A stretch of DNA of 64,000 nt, from assembly GCA_963920525.1 (NCBI GenBank), contig OY986438.1:183456888-183520887 (forward strand), given 5' to 3'. The position numbers and the translations under genes were made by a program. The notes under the pieces were generated by a model that saw nothing but the letters and a program-made list of their open reading frames with translations, was not told where the DNA came from and did no database searches. Shown one piece after another: positions 47,386 through 59,988 of this stretch. How positions within the stretch are numbered: the first letter of the stretch is position 1; the number at the start of each line of letters is the position of its first letter. This DNA is from Dichetophora obliterata. Its lineage: Eukaryota > Arthropoda > Insecta > Diptera > Sciomyzidae.

Positions 47386-47868
47386 AGGTCTGTTTCCGTA
47401 CTCGCTTCAAGTATCTTGAAGTTACTTGAAAGCGTTTCTTTACACATTATTCAAGAGAAAGATGAAGCTAAATGTCATTCTCTATTCTATTACAATTACT
47501 TGAACTTTACTTAAAAAACTTCTTCGAGCACGAATTTCCAGCTACAAACAGCTGATCGTCAAATTATTAAATCAATATTTTTTACCGTTTTGTGAAATGA
47601 AAATTATTCTTATCATTAAATGCAAGTGTTATTGTTTTATTTATTTTGACCAAAGTGTATTTTATAAGAATAAACTAATAATTTAAAACAAAAATTAATT
47701 TTTTTCTGTTGCAAAAATACGTGAACAGCTTGAAGTTGTGCTTGAAACTTACTTGAAGTCGTTTCCGTACTTTTTGATAAATATTCTCATTTTGATAGAT
47801 AATCAAGTTACTTTCTATTACTCGAACTTCACTCGAACTTTATTTGAAGTTAGTGTGGAAACAGACCT
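47386..47868. mobile_element. MITE, ~483 bp, AGGTCTGTTTCC ends
   Basis: AGGTCTGTTTCCGTACTCGC at the left is matched inverted by the right end GGAAACAGACCT. Inside, ACTTGAAG/CTTCAAGT words are spread through both halves. TAC stands on both sides (47382-47384 before, 47869-47871 after, offset by one base on the left), so a 3-bp duplication is possible but not firm. A fragment of a similar end occurs near 11349. The 77-residue frame at its right is an artefact. Confidence 0.75.
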
Positions 47869-50029
47869 TACTGTTTCAAAAACTGTTTTCATCTGGCTTT
47901 TTCGCTTGTTTTACTTTAAGTTGTTTCAAAATTATTGCCCTGCAAATATTAGTATAAATGTGCTTGTTTAAAATTTGTATTTTTTATATTTAGTACAGCT
48001 TTGATCATTCCAAAGAAAAGCGAATTCTATTGAAAATTTAACGAAAAATTTGATAAAATTTTTTGCCAATATTAAAGTGGAGAGTCTTGAAAACAAAAAT
48101 CACTTTTAATCGCTTAAATATTTATAAATAAAAGTTTAGTGAAATCCTGATAGGAACGAAAATCTTTTTCTTTAAATTATCTTTGTATAAATATTTTAAC
48201 TTATTTTCAAACAAGTCCTTAACGAATTCTGCACAAAGCAAAGTGCAAATGTTATTACAAAGTGCACATAAAACAACCAATATTTTCTTAAATATTGGCA
48301 ATACACGTATTTTGGGCAACACGTGTTAATTTGTTTGTTTTCAATTATATGTACGTACACAACATTTACGAAAAATCTAACAGGTGGCGCAATTTTAAGT
48401 GTCCAATTTGTAAAAGAATGCCTCATGTAACATATAAGATCAAAAACACTTACAGATAGATTAAATTACAAGTAAAACATTTATGTGTGAATAAAGCCTC
48501 ACAGGCAATTTACACAAGCAGTGTTTCTGTGGGTGGGCAGGTGTGTATGTGTGTGTGTGTGTGTATTTGTGTGTGTGTATGTGTATGTGTAAGTTTGTGA
48601 GTTGTCGAAGGAGTGCCAGCATATTAATGTGCATGTGTTGTGCTGTTTGTGTTGCCGTTAAAAATAATTGTTCGCTGGAAACAGCCACGTCATTCGATAA
48701 CTCTTTATTTATAAAGTCCAGCCAACTAGTTTTGTTCCTTTTTGCTTTCGTTTTTCTGCTTGATGTTAACACTATAAGCGTTTAACTTGACTGTCTAGAG
48801 CATAAATGTACCTGTAACTTGTGTGGTTCCCTCACGATGTGATGATGAGACGCGTCGAAACAGACTTAAAACCGCTTTGCTGTAAAATATATATAAAAGA
48901 GGAGTAAATTTTTAATTATTTTTTAAAGAATAAACGATTATATAATTTTTATGACTACAAAATTGCTTGAATATATTCAATAAAACTGTTTTATATATCT
49001 ATCTATTTTTACTCGCAGCTTATTTGTTAAATTTGACAATATTTCAAAACAATGTTGAAGATTTTATGATTATTGATTGGCTTTGCAATTTTGACAATAC
49101 TTTAAAATAAAATTTTGTTTTAAGGCGCAACACGGGCACACACATTTATTCAAACATGCTGCAAGCTTTCCGCACATAATTTATCATTAACCATATCTGC
49201 TTACCGAAAATTCTGCCCACTCACACAGTAGAGCACAAAATTTATGCCAAAATTGGTAATAAAAAGCAGCTGAAAGATATACTGTAGTACAACAGTTGTC
49301 TTCTCATTGGCCTCCGTGTTGGTCTGTGTTAAATATAGAAAAAAAAACAGTGAAAAAACTGATTAAAAAAAAAACAAATACAATTTTCGTTTTCTCTTAA
49401 TAGAGTGAAATGAAATATAAAGCTAAAGTGCTAAAATCAAGTCAAAAATACACATAAGTAGCGTATGTGTGATGCATAAATAAAATCACAGTCACACAAC
49501 TACAAAAACATTGAACAAACTCTGAGCTAAGCTCGTCCTGTCACATTTTTGTCACTGCTTTACACTTTAATGCTGCTGCCAGTGTGTGTTACTATGTGTA
49601 AAATAATTGAGTTTATTGAAATTTTTTTTCCATAAATAATGTTTTGAAATAACAAGCCAAAACGTGTTTAGATGAAATCAGATTATAATAAACTTTTACT
49701 TCCTAAAATACGAGCGAGCAAAAATTTTTTAAGGTAAAAATAAATGTACAAATATTAGGGCATAATATTTTCTTATCATCCTGACTCACTGATTTCCGAA
49801 TCCTACATTAAGTTTTTAAAAAAAAAAATATATCTGCGTTGGCATATAGGCACGGTTAATTTATTTTTAACAAAATTCGTTTAAAGAACTTGATTTTATA
49901 TACAAGTGCACCGTGACGTATGATTAACATTTAATTCAAATCAAGTAAAAGTACACCATGGCGTATGAGTGTAATTTAATTTAAATCAATTTAATTTAAC
50001 ACATATTCTTTTAATGAAATTTTGCTGAA
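47869..50029. other. No gene recognised; (GT)n-type repeat
   Basis: A GT-rich run, interrupted (TGTGTGTGTGTGTGTATTTG), covers about 48541-48598 and creates false cysteine/histidine-rich frames on both strands. The remainder is AT-rich with no recognisable coding or RNA gene. Confidence 0.45.
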
Positions 50030-50840
50030 AACAAAATTATTGCACCGTTATGCTCTCAAAGGTTTTGGGCATAGAATAAAGAACGACAATGAATAATTCA
50101 TGGTAGCCAAAATGGTAGTCTGCTATCGACGGTGCTGTTATCTAGCTAAAAAATTCTATACCTTGTAAAATGAAACGTAAGTCTGACAATGATAGCGCTG
50201 TTTACGTTAGCCAACATCTCATTTTCATTTATGGCTTAGTTTTCTTCTGTTTTTGACAAAGTACAGGACATAAAAGTTATAGGATTACTATCTTGACTCA
50301 GAACAGCGCCTATGGCATTACTACTGGCATCAGTTGTCAAAACGAAAGTTTTAGAGTAATCCGGTTGATGTATCATCATGGTTACCTTTAAGAATTTTTT
50401 TATATTTTCGAAGGATTATTAAGCCTTTTCATTTAATTTACTTTTAATTTTTTACTCCTATACTGCGAAGTTCTACCGTTTTCACCTTGCAGACAGGTTG
50501 TCATAGGCTTGGCTATCCTATTGTAATTTTTTACGGTCTCCCTATAATCTCCCTCTAGTCCTAGGAAGAATCAGAGTTGTCGTAAGGTTGTAGGTTATGG
50601 ATAGGAATCAATTTTTTTTTTATTTTTTGGGTTCATCTTTAAATACATTTGAGACACAATATAACCAAAAAATTCAACTTCTAATTGGAAATATTTACTT
50701 TTTTTGTTGAAACTTAAAAAAGCTTTCACCATTGATTCGATATGTAGGTTAAATGTTTTTATTACGAGTTAAAATAAATTAGTACGTTATTTATGTAAAC
50801 GTGACCAAATTTTCCAAAAAAGGGACCAGGCCTGTAGACA
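50030..50840 (-). pseudogene. Ty3/gypsy pol fragment: end of RT plus RNase H
   Basis: Reading the minus strand from 50840 downward: HVYINNVLIYF near 50790, where the RT active site normally has two aspartates; MNPKNKKKIDSYP near 50620; FLGLEGDYRETVKNYNRIAK near 50510-50570; then the RNase H start FVLTTDASSNAIGAVLSQ near 50300-50355 and FMSCTLSKTEEN near 50235-50270. Homology fades below about 50200. Frames change at least twice. It fits the part of pol missing from the fragment at 54671-55600, on the same strand and in the right order, so the two are probably halves of one element. Confidence 0.85.
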
Positions 50841-51868
50841 AGTGGAGATTTAAAGAGTTAACCCCCCTCCCCCTTACGATCTAGAAAATATAAAAATGTA
50901 ATATACTTATAAGCATTAAGGCAACTATAACGCAACAGCGTAAAAAGTTGCAAACCACTTCAAAAAAAATATAAAAACTTTTGATTTTCAAATTGCTATT
51001 AATGTGGTCGTAGTTCCAACTAAATAAATTTGTGATCAAGATTGTCCATTCACATTCCTTGTTCATTTTTCTCAAAAATTAATAACTAGAACAGAAAAAT
51101 TTAATAAGCGAATTAATCACTAGTTTTGTAACGTCAATTGAAATGTTTAACAGTTACACATCACTTTGATTATGGTGTAGAGTTGCTTTTTAGTATATAA
51201 ATTAGTACTGAATTTTTTTTAGATTAAACTCAGAAATATTTTTTAAAATTATTGAAATTATTTTAAATGATATAGTTTTTTTAAATTTGGTAAGATTTTT
51301 TTATTTTGTGTTTGAAATGCCCAAACACAGGCACTTTGAGAATTTTTGAAAAAACATGAAGTTTCAACAGCAATAACTTTTTGATCCGAGTTTTGTTTTT
51401 TGTAATTTTTTTTTTTCACAAAATAGCTATAGCACCCCGTTATGTCGTGTTTTTTCTTTTAATTTAGCATTTTTGTATTTTTGGGAATTCTGGGATTTTG
51501 TTGTCTGTTGAAAAGAGCTTATTTCGACATTGTACGAATTTGAAGAAAACTGGAAAAAGTGTAGTTTTTGTTGTGTGGAGCATGGATAAAAAGTTTTAAT
51601 GGTTTCAAAGTTATAGAGATTTCAAATTTAAAAATATGTCCTTTTGTGCAGTCACTGAAGAAATAGGCGATTTGATATAGTTTTTAAGAATTTTAAAAAA
51701 TGAACACAACAATAAAATATACATAAGAAGCTTTCACAGAAATAATTAATTCACTAAACACGTAAGTGCCTTATGTTGGGCTCAATACGTACACTTTCTT
51801 AACCGATTTCTCATTGTAGTAATGAGGATTTATTGAGGACTTTTATTCATTGAATAATCAGTTTCATA
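50841..51868. other. No gene recognised
   Basis: AT-rich DNA lying between the two gypsy fragments, presumably part of what separated them. Confidence 0.4.
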
Positions 51869-51876
51869 CCTTAAAG

Positions 51877-52086
51877 CAGTGTTTGGCAAACACGAGCGCA
51901 CACACACAAACGTAATGTATGCTTGTGTTCGTTAGCTGAGAGATATACTGAATGCTACTAAGCTTTACACCTCAGCTATGCAGTATTTCTCTGCTACGCC
52001 GCATCGTTTGTGTGCGTTTCCGATCATGTCTGTGTGAAAAAAACTATTTGTGCCGAGTACGCGTGCCTATGGCGTGCCAAACACTG
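51877..52086. mobile_element. hAT-type MITE, 210 bp, perfect 8-bp duplication
   Basis: CAGTGTTTGGCA and its perfect inverse TGCCAAACACTG bound the element, flanked by CCTTAAAG at 51869-51876 and again at 52087-52094. An 8-bp duplication with CAG-starting short inverted repeats is characteristic of hAT elements. The interior is noticeably richer in G and C than its surroundings and has no gene. Confidence 0.92.
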
Positions 52087-52749
52087 CCTTAAAGGAAACT
52101 TGTTATTGAGTCCTTTAAAAAAATTTTGATAAGACCGTTTGATTAAATATTGTACAAAAACTAAAACCTTGTATGGAAATTAGTACTTTTTGTTCATTTA
52201 TCTTCAAAAGAAATTTTTCAGTATTCATATTAAGGCCTTTTTGAACAGAAATATAAACTTTTATGCACAAAATATTGGAAAAATTTACGATTTTCTTAAT
52301 TTTTTTTTTGTGCAAATGATAAGATTAAATATTTTAAGAGCTAAACCATAGTAAAACAGCTTTTTCCAAAATGTTAAGTAGGAACTTTTAAACAGGCTCT
52401 CCTCATTTGCATTAAGTGTTGTGTCAGAAAATATTTCAACATTTCATTGCAATTTCTCAAATTTTGATTTTTTGGAATTTTTTTTACATAAACAAGAAAT
52501 AAAACAACATTTTTCAAATAGTAAAATATCACAACTGTGGTACTTTTAATCCGATTTTTATGTTTGTTAACTCATTTTAAAGAACAATTACATTAAAAAC
52601 GAAATGCATACCTGTTTTTTTCAAAAATTTACTTCAAGAAATGTTTTGAACTCTTGTACAACGCTTTTCCATTTATTGGTCTCTTGAGCTAGTTTTAAAA
52701 ATCTATCAATTGACACGAAACTTTATAGATTTATTTTTACTAGTATCGC

Positions 52750-54560
52750 CCGTGGCCAAAATTCGACCAACTTTCTGAAATTGCAATCGGTTTCTGAAAC
52801 GATTGTTGTACTATGTTGTATGAAAAATATGTTGTACTAAGAAAATCTTAAGTTTCAAATTATCACAATAATATTAATATTAAAATAACCGAAATTTTTT
52901 GAAAAATCTTATCTGCAAAAACATTATAAAAAAAAACAACTTTGATACACCGTTATTTTTCACAACCAAGGCTTTTAATACAAAAATACGCTTTTGTTTT
53001 TTTATAACATGTTTTTTTGGATACTGAGAAAAGCTAAAGTTTTCGAGATATCGTCATAACTTTGGTATCAAAATAATGGGAATTTTTAAGAATGGAATAT
53101 TTGTAAAAAATTTCACCACCACAAAATATATTCACACATTTACATAAAAAATGCTTATTGTAGGGTATCCGTAAGAGATAGCGAAAAATGTGTTTTGTAC
53201 ATTGAATTAATGTCTAAAATTTCCTCTTACACCATGTTCTTCAATTTCTTATAGTTTAGATTTTACTTCAAAAATATAGTTTAAACACTCATATTTCAGG
53301 TCAAAGGTCACAAAAATATTCAGTGACCTCTTTCTTCCTACTTTTATTTATTATAAAGAATTATCAAAACCGGTTTAGAAACATGGAAGAACTGTTTCTC
53401 CTACGTCTATCTCTTTATAACGAAATGGCTTAAAACAAAGATTTGTGTATATAACTTTGGAGTGGTATGAAATATTTGAAAATTTTTTTCCTAGAAATTA
53501 TTTTTTTAAGGATTAGAACTCCGTAAAAAAATATAAAAACAACTTTTTGAAAAATTTTATTTGCATCAAAAAAATCGGAGGTGGTAGCTCATGATTTTCG
53601 ATGATAGGAACTGTTTTTTTAATTATGTGTTAAAATTAAGCAATTTTTGCAAATAAATGATATGTCATATGAAAGGGTGTAAAAAAATAAAATTTTATAA
53701 GAAAAAAAATTACAACAAAAAAACGTTTGGCCTATTTTTTTTTGAGCAAAAACAGAATATTTTAAAGGTTTATTTAAAACAATATAAAACACTGAATTAG
53801 TGCGATAATGGTAAATCTTTTCTTATTTATCCAAAGTCATTTAATTGATCTTTCAGACAAAGAAAATTTGTTAAAAATCGATTAAAAAATGGCTGAGATT
53901 TTTGCTTGCAAAGTCAAAACATGAAATTTCAATAGTTTTTTCTCATTCTGAGGCGATGACCTTGCTTCAAAGAAATACGTTGTACTGAGAAGATATAAAT
54001 TTTCCGAGATATCTAAATAATTTTAACGTCATTTTAAGAGAATTTTTTTTTAGCATACCATCCGAGAAAAATATTACCAAGAGCACTTTCTTGTGCGGTT
54101 ATGTTCCTCAACCAACGATTTTTTATAAAAAATACGTTGTACTGAGAACACATATACTTATCGAGATATCGCTATAATTTGTATGTCAAAATAAGGAAAA
54201 CTTTTCAGACTTTATTCCTTGTAAGAAATTTCACCATCTCAATATATATTTACTTTTGTTGTATAAAAAATGCTTATTGTAGGGTATCCGTAAGAGATGG
54301 CGCTAAATGTTGGAAGTATTTTTTTGCACATCTTATCTAAAATTCGCTCTTACATTATATTTTTCCATCTGTTACAGTTAAGCTTTTATTTATTAAATGC
54401 TCTTTTTACGCCCAGGTCGAAGGTCACCAATCTAAAATGCAATCATACTGTGCAGCCAGATCTTTCATTTGATACCTCATTCACCATTCTACCTCTGCCT
54501 AGCCCTGAGATTCCTTACTAAACATAATACAAATTTTCAACGTTAATATTTCGGGTCAAA
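52750..54560. repeat. ~1.1-kb diverged direct repeat
   Basis: ATGCTTATTGTAGGGTATCC followed by GTAAGAGAT occurs at 53149 and 54268, about 1.12 kb apart. Each copy is preceded by a block with ACTGAGAA..CGAGATATCG..TAACTTTG/TAATTTG. A related block occupies 63040-63800 at the right end of the window. No protein is encoded. Confidence 0.75.
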
Positions 54561-54670
54561 AGTCATAAATTTAAAATTAATATTGAAAAAGTGTACGACA
54601 ACATTTGATGTTTGCCTATTAATATATAAGATTATATATTAATTATTAATATATATCAAATCGACTATTT

Positions 54671-55600
54671 TTAGTCCATGGCGTCTATGGGGGAGTAAAT
54701 ATTTAATAAACATATAAAAATACCTTTTGATTTATCAATATCAAAAACTAACAATATTTTTTTTTGATCAAAACCCCTCCTTGGGTAAATCCTGGCTAAG
54801 GGCCTGATAGGGACGAAGTACATCTTCAAAGCTGTACTGAATAACGATGGTGCATTCTTCAGGCCAAAGACCAAAATTCGCAAGAAATCGTATTTGCCAT
54901 TATTGACAGAAAAAGCGATCTTGCGGATGGCCCTCTCGTCTGCAAGGATTTGGTAAAATCCTGACCTTAGATCAATAGTTGATAAATATTTGGCTTTACC
55001 GAGGTTGGACAAGGTTACCGATATCTCAAGTAGCGGATATTTATCTGTAACTATGAAGCTATTTAACTTTTTAAAGTCGAAGACCATTAGATTCACCGTC
55101 GGGCCCCTTCTTTCCAACTACCCATGCTGGTGTGGTAGAGACCAAATGAAATACGAACGTTATACGAAATACGTTATTCTCAGACAGGATCCTAATTTCC
55201 TTGTTGACAAATTCTGCAGCACTTTGAAGTAAAAGATGAGGTTTATTATTATTAGTAAATTATCATTAGTACCCTCATTAGTAAATTATCATTAGTGATT
55301 TTGAGTCTAAATTTGATATTGGTGTTGTAGGGTAGATAATTCTTATCAAAGGTGAAAGCTCCTTGATATTTATTTAACATTCGTTTCAATTTTTCAATTA
55401 ATACGGACGGATCAATGTTATTGAATATACTTTTTAGTTTCCAAATTTCCTCACCATGATTATTATCTTTAATTTGCTCAAAAAACTAACTTTCTTCTCC
55501 ATGGTTGTGTATTAATTTTTTTATTTTGCAAATCGATTTTACCGCCCTTTGATGTAACACCGACTTCCCAATTGTTGCGTAAAAATTTTCTAAAGCATTT
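54671..55600 (-). pseudogene. Ty3/gypsy pol fragment: N-terminal RT and linker
   Basis: On the minus strand the RT block reads through FKKLNSFIVTDKYPLLEI near 55050, YLSTIDLRSGFYQI near 54970, KIAFSVNNGKYDFLRI near 54890 and FGLKNAPSLF near 54840, all in gypsy order. Upstream, STTPAWVV near 55125 is the usual pre-RT motif, in another frame. From 55230 to 55560 a linker with KYQGAFTFDKNYLPYNT (near 55330-55375) joins RT to protease. RT homology stops near 54790, before the YxDD box. Several frameshifts. The enzyme would have copied element RNA inside cytoplasmic particles; it is inactive here. Confidence 0.87.
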
Positions 55601-55802
55601 ACATCATGAAAATCTGCTGTTGTTGACAGTTATTAATAAAATTTTGACCATGAATAAAATTTAAATTATATGGAGTATCCAATTTCATTTGATTAGCGAA
55701 TATCTTTTGTTTTACATAATTGCCAGATGCTCCCGTATCAATCAATATTTTTAGGATTTTATTTGTCCTCTTATCTAGTTTAGTGATATACGGTACCTTC
55801 AT
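55593..55802 (-). pseudogene. Ty3/gypsy retropepsin-type protease
   Basis: A 67-residue frame contains ILIDTGASGNYV, the DTG/A active-site motif of aspartic retropepsins, with the flanking hydrophobic residues expected. It begins MKVPYITKL near 55802 and runs on the minus strand directly upstream of the RT linker, the normal gag-protease-RT order of Ty3/gypsy elements. Family members are somewhat longer, so the C-terminal part is lost or out of frame. Confidence 0.82.
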
Positions 55803-55809
55803 TCCTTAT

Positions 55810-56325
55810 ACTAAAAAATTTAGGCTTTCCTAAATGCATATAACTTGAACCTGAGCTACATGAGTTGCTGTAGGTTATTAAATCTCTATTCTAAAGTATT
55901 TATTCTTTGGTGCTTGCTATGTTGAAAATTGCCAAAGAAGTTATTACGTTTAAGAGTATTCCGTTTGGGCCTTGGTTCGTTTCTCAGAGGTTTATTTAAT
56001 CGATAGTGTCCACTTGATCTACATCCATGTGTTCTGCACCAGTTAAGATATAAGTTGTTCTGGAATTTGAAAGTCTAGAATTTTTAAAAGGGTTTCTGCC
56101 TCTTCACATTTTATTGTGCCAGACCTGTTGATTTCTCGAATATTGTTGAGGACGAAAATTGGGACTGTTACTTTGATTCCTATTAAACCTTCTAGTTGAA
56201 TCTCCGGAGTAAATGAATCTCCGGGTTGTTATGCCTACCATTTAAAAATTTTGATAAGTAGGGTTTATCCAGCATTAACTCTTCAACATTCATAAGTTTA
56301 GCCTCCCTTACAGCCGTATTTAAGT
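55810..56325 (-). pseudogene. Ty3/gypsy gag C-terminal remnant
   Basis: Minus-strand pieces in changing frames: NTAVREAKLMNVEELML near 56290, FNRNQSNSPNFRPQQYSRNQ near 56130-56190, then HMDVDQVD near 56020. Asn/Gln/Arg-rich segments followed by an MDVD word are typical of the end of gag in insect gypsy elements. No zinc knuckle is visible in the surviving piece. Position just before the protease supports the call. Confidence 0.65.
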
Positions 56326-58761
56326 TTATTCAAAGTCTTGAATGTTGTATTATTTTGATGACGTCGCTTTTATAAAGCATTGGTTTTTATCCAAAAATTT
56401 CACATTTGAAAATCAAAGTTTTTTTATGTATTAAAGCTTATGTGCACACTGTCAAGAGCTTAAACATTAATTTTTTATTTGAAATTTATAAATTCTTTAC
56501 TATTATAATGACGTCACTTTGTATGGGAGGTGGGCGAAATTGTCAGTGTGTTTTTTTTTAATTTCCAAACTTTTTGTATTAATATTCCGACTCTGGTTAA
56601 AACTTTTTCTATTATTTTTTCCCGTCACTTTATGTCCTATAAATATAATTTTTTAAATTTTTGTATTTTGGTTACATTTAAATCACCAGCCAAAAATTTT
56701 CAATCACTTTGTTTTTATCATTTACTTTTTTTACGACTAATTGAATTTAAAAGGTCCTGTCAACAACGTTGGTGGTTAGTTGGAAAGAAGGATTAAAACG
56801 TGCAACAAAAATCAATAATAATTGAGTTGTCAATAATGTGTCACTTTAAAATATCACTCTCGGCCAAGACAGCTTTTGGCCTAGTTAAGCATTCAAAATT
56901 ACGTTAAATATTTTGACAGTTCAGTGACCCGATTGATTTAATGTACAAAAATCAAATGTTAAAAAAAAAAATGAATTTTCAGTTGATGTGTTTGTTATTA
57001 ATTTGGGGTTGTATTAAATTTTTTCGCTATAAAAGACAGGCGTCAATAGAGATTTCCACAAATTATTTTTAATAAAATGTTATTCGTGTTTGTTTTCCAT
57101 GACATCAAATATTATATATTCATAAAGTATAAAATTTTGCCCAGTTTGGAAGGAGAGATCGCAGAAAAGAGCAAAAAGAGAGTGATATGAAAAAAATAGA
57201 AAATGAAAAAAAAAAATTAAAATTGTTTGCTTCTTTCAAATAAAGAAGTTTTTTTGAATGTGGTTATGTCAAAAGACATGCTTTACATAAAAAAATTAAT
57301 AAAAGTGTTTGGTAGCATTTTTGAAACGAATTTTTTGGGTATTTGTGTTACATGCTTTTGCAAATAAAAAAAAAATACTTACAGTTTTTTAACGAAACAT
57401 AATAGAAATTATGTCAAAATTCTATTTAATTGCGAATTTTGATTTTCAACACATTCTCACAATTGTGCACAGTAAAAAATATGAGCATACATTTTATACT
57501 ATTTTGTATACATATAAATCTAAACCAAAAATGTTTTAAAAGTTATAACATCAATTTTATAAATTTTTCCAGACCATTTTTTTCGTCAGACCAATCGAAA
57601 CCACAATATTTTTAAATTTCCCGATTTCGGTGAATTTTTTCTTTTGAACCAGAATATATTTTGATTAACACATGATATCCATATGAAATTTTTAAATTAT
57701 ATTTGTTTTATTATTTTTTTAATATTGAGTAGTATAAAATTTATAAATTATTTGGAATAAAAAAAGTTTATGTATATTTATATGTATATGTATAAGTATA
57801 TTTGTGTGCAAAAAAAGTTTATACCACACAAATGTTATAAAAAAGATAAAATTTACCCTCAAATTTTTTACTGTTTTAAATTTTTTACAAATTTAAAAAG
57901 GCCGGTTCATGTGACAACTATTAACTACATAGACAGTTTGAATAGTCAGTGACTTTTTAAATTTCCCGCGTAGTAACTTGAAATGCAACACTGGTCCTGT
58001 CAACTACTACCTATAAGGCCTTTAAAATGCTGCCGTTTTCCAAATGACTGCACCATCACTCTTCAAATACATGTAATTTTTGACGGATAGCAATCTTAAC
58101 ATGTGCCCACCATAAATGTCAGATCGATCTGCCAATGAATACCCAGATGAAAAATAAAGCAGGCCTGCCGATGGAAGGAATGTGGCAGGTTATAATTTTA
58201 ATGCTAAGAGGTCTATTTCTTTAAATTTTTTTAAACTTAGTCTTTACTTTTAAGTCAGGTGTATTAATATTATTATTATTTATAAATAAAAAGCATCAGT
58301 ACAGTAAGAACTAAGTTCTTTTAATGCACAACATAAATATATTCAATATAAGTATAATAATAACTGTATCATAATAAAGTATCCTGTTTGCTAATGCAGA
58401 ATTCCGGTTAATTTTAGGGCAAATATTTTCATGATTGTTGTAATTATTCGACACTGTGCTTTCTTCGATAGTAACAATGTTGATAGTAACTTCGATAGTA
58501 ACTTTTGATATCAGAACTGTGCTCAGTTTTAGTTTTTATTCATGTATTTTGGATTCTTGAGTATTGTGTTTTGATTCCACCAAAGACATATTTTTTTTTC
58601 TTAAACTCATAAACTCAAATAATAAAGATAGAGCGCTGAAACTACACATATACGCTTAAAGTGTTATCAGAAGGCATATATTAAAAGATTGGTGTACTAC
58701 CACGCCCACCTCTGAACCAAAATTTATTTATATGGATATCTTACGAACTATACATGGTATC
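56326..58761. other. No gene recognised
   Basis: AT-rich DNA. Near 56515-56540 TTTGTATGGGAGGTGGGCG is the inverse of the CGCCCACCTCCCATACAAAG word seen in the 31.9-32.3 kb repeat, and ACCACGCCCACCTC occurs near 58700, so fragments of that repeat family are present. Short frames (56530-56796, 57430-57615, 57770-57952) have no recognisable features. Confidence 0.45.
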
Positions 58762-58763
58762 TA

Positions 58764-59377
58764 CGGGTCCGCCATGTAACGTTTTTTTTTTCAACTAGTG
58801 CTTATTTCGTGAATGGTAACACTTGGCTCATGTCTGATTTGACAGATAGTTAGTTTTATCCTTCCGCTGAACGAATATGGTTGTGTATACGCTTGAACAA
58901 CGCTGGGAAATATTGCGACATTACTGGTAATGTTGCAGAATGTGTGCGAAAATTGCGTATGGATTTTGGAAGAAGAGAAGCACCGTCAGCTCCGTATGTT
59001 CGTTATCTTGTGAAAAAAAGTGAAAGAAACTGGCATCCTCATCCTCATCCAAAGCGTGAAAAGCCAAAAACAGTGCGTACACCCGAGAATATTGCTGCTG
59101 TGTCAGAAAGTATGCGTGAAGCGCCATCAACATCAATTTACCGTCGTTCTCAACAATTGAACATTTCGGAGACATCATTGAGACGAATTTTGCATAAAGA
59201 CCATAAAGATTTATACCAAGGTATGACGCCAGCCAAGGCAGCCATTTGAATGAAATTATTTTCCATTATTAACTGGAAGTATTGTACTTTCAAATAAAAA
59301 AAGAAATTTGAGTAAATATCCAGTAGTTTTTTTTATAGAATTTTTAAAAAAAAAAAAAAATTATTTGGCGGACCCTG
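58764..59377 (+). mobile_element. Internally deleted mariner-like element, 614 bp
   Basis: Ends CGGGTCCGCCATGTAA and, inverted, CAGGGTCCGCCAAATAA; TA stands on both sides (58762-58763, 59378-59379). It keeps the start and the last few codons of a transposase gene and lacks the middle, including all catalytic residues. Such deletion derivatives can be moved by a full-length relative. Confidence 0.85.
58877..59272 (+). pseudogene. Mariner-like transposase, N-terminus fused to last codons
   Basis: The gene starts MVVYTLEQRWEILRHY at 58877, shifts frame near 58925 and continues NVAECVRKLRMDFGRREAPS, a helix-turn-helix domain like that labelled DUF4817 in insect transposons. QQLNISETSLRRILHK near 59150-59195 is a second helix-turn-helix. 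After GMTP near 59225 the DDE core is missing and the final codons LNEIIFHY with a stop at 59270-59272 follow in another frame. Only DNA-binding segments survive. From memory this family is very common in insect genomes. Confidence 0.85.
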
Positions 59378-59622
59378 TAGATGAAATTTTGAATATAGAC
59401 GTCAGTAGTCACTACCAAGGGTTATGCAAAAAATTTTGGAAATTGGACTACCGGGCGTAGCACCTCATATAAAATTTGTGAAATACTTAAAAATATATAA
59501 AAAATTATTTTTGTCATTTTTAAAATGTGTTTCTGTTTCAGCATAAGGCGTTTTTTTAATCAAAATTGTCTGCCACGCCCTTTTTTCATGGTAGTATAAT
59601 TTGAAAATTTTAGATAGAACAC

Positions 59623-59970
59623 TTAAATTTTGTTTGGCCTATAGAACCGAATTGATTGGGAAGTACGATTTAGCCAAATTATTTTATTTGGCATTGCTAT
59701 AAGCTTAAGCGGAATGATGGATGTAACAAACAGAGATTGATTAAGGGACTCAGGTGCATCTTCGTTAAATTTCTGTTTGAACATACTTTGTCCAGTTGAA
59801 CCATCGAAACCGTAACTGATTACTAATATCGCCTCATTTATACCTGTCAATTGAGCGACGACTTCTTTTTGCAGTATTAAAATCCTCTTAGCTGCGTGGT
59901 CCAGCAAGTTTTGCAAAGGAACTTCTGCTATAGTTTCTGAAGCTTTCATTCCCTCTGGTCTACATTGCAG
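59623..59970 (-). pseudogene. Unrecognised, protein-like fragment
   Basis: A 108-residue minus-strand frame (starting MKASETIAEV, with QNARKLQCRPEG readable in frame upstream) has a balanced composition unlike the AT-driven frames nearby. ISYGFDGSTGQSMFKQKF, SLFVTSIIPLKL and IIWLNRTSQSIRFYRP look like conserved blocks of a real protein, perhaps another transposase. I cannot name the family. Upstream it is cut off at about 59989, where a Helitron-like end and then the Tc3-like element begin. Confidence 0.45.
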
Positions 59971-59988
59971 CTTGCGTGCATTCTGTCA

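Noticed and set aside
48461..48785. Overlapping Cys-rich and His/Thr-rich frames
   Set aside because: Both are produced by the GT-rich microsatellite read on opposite strands.
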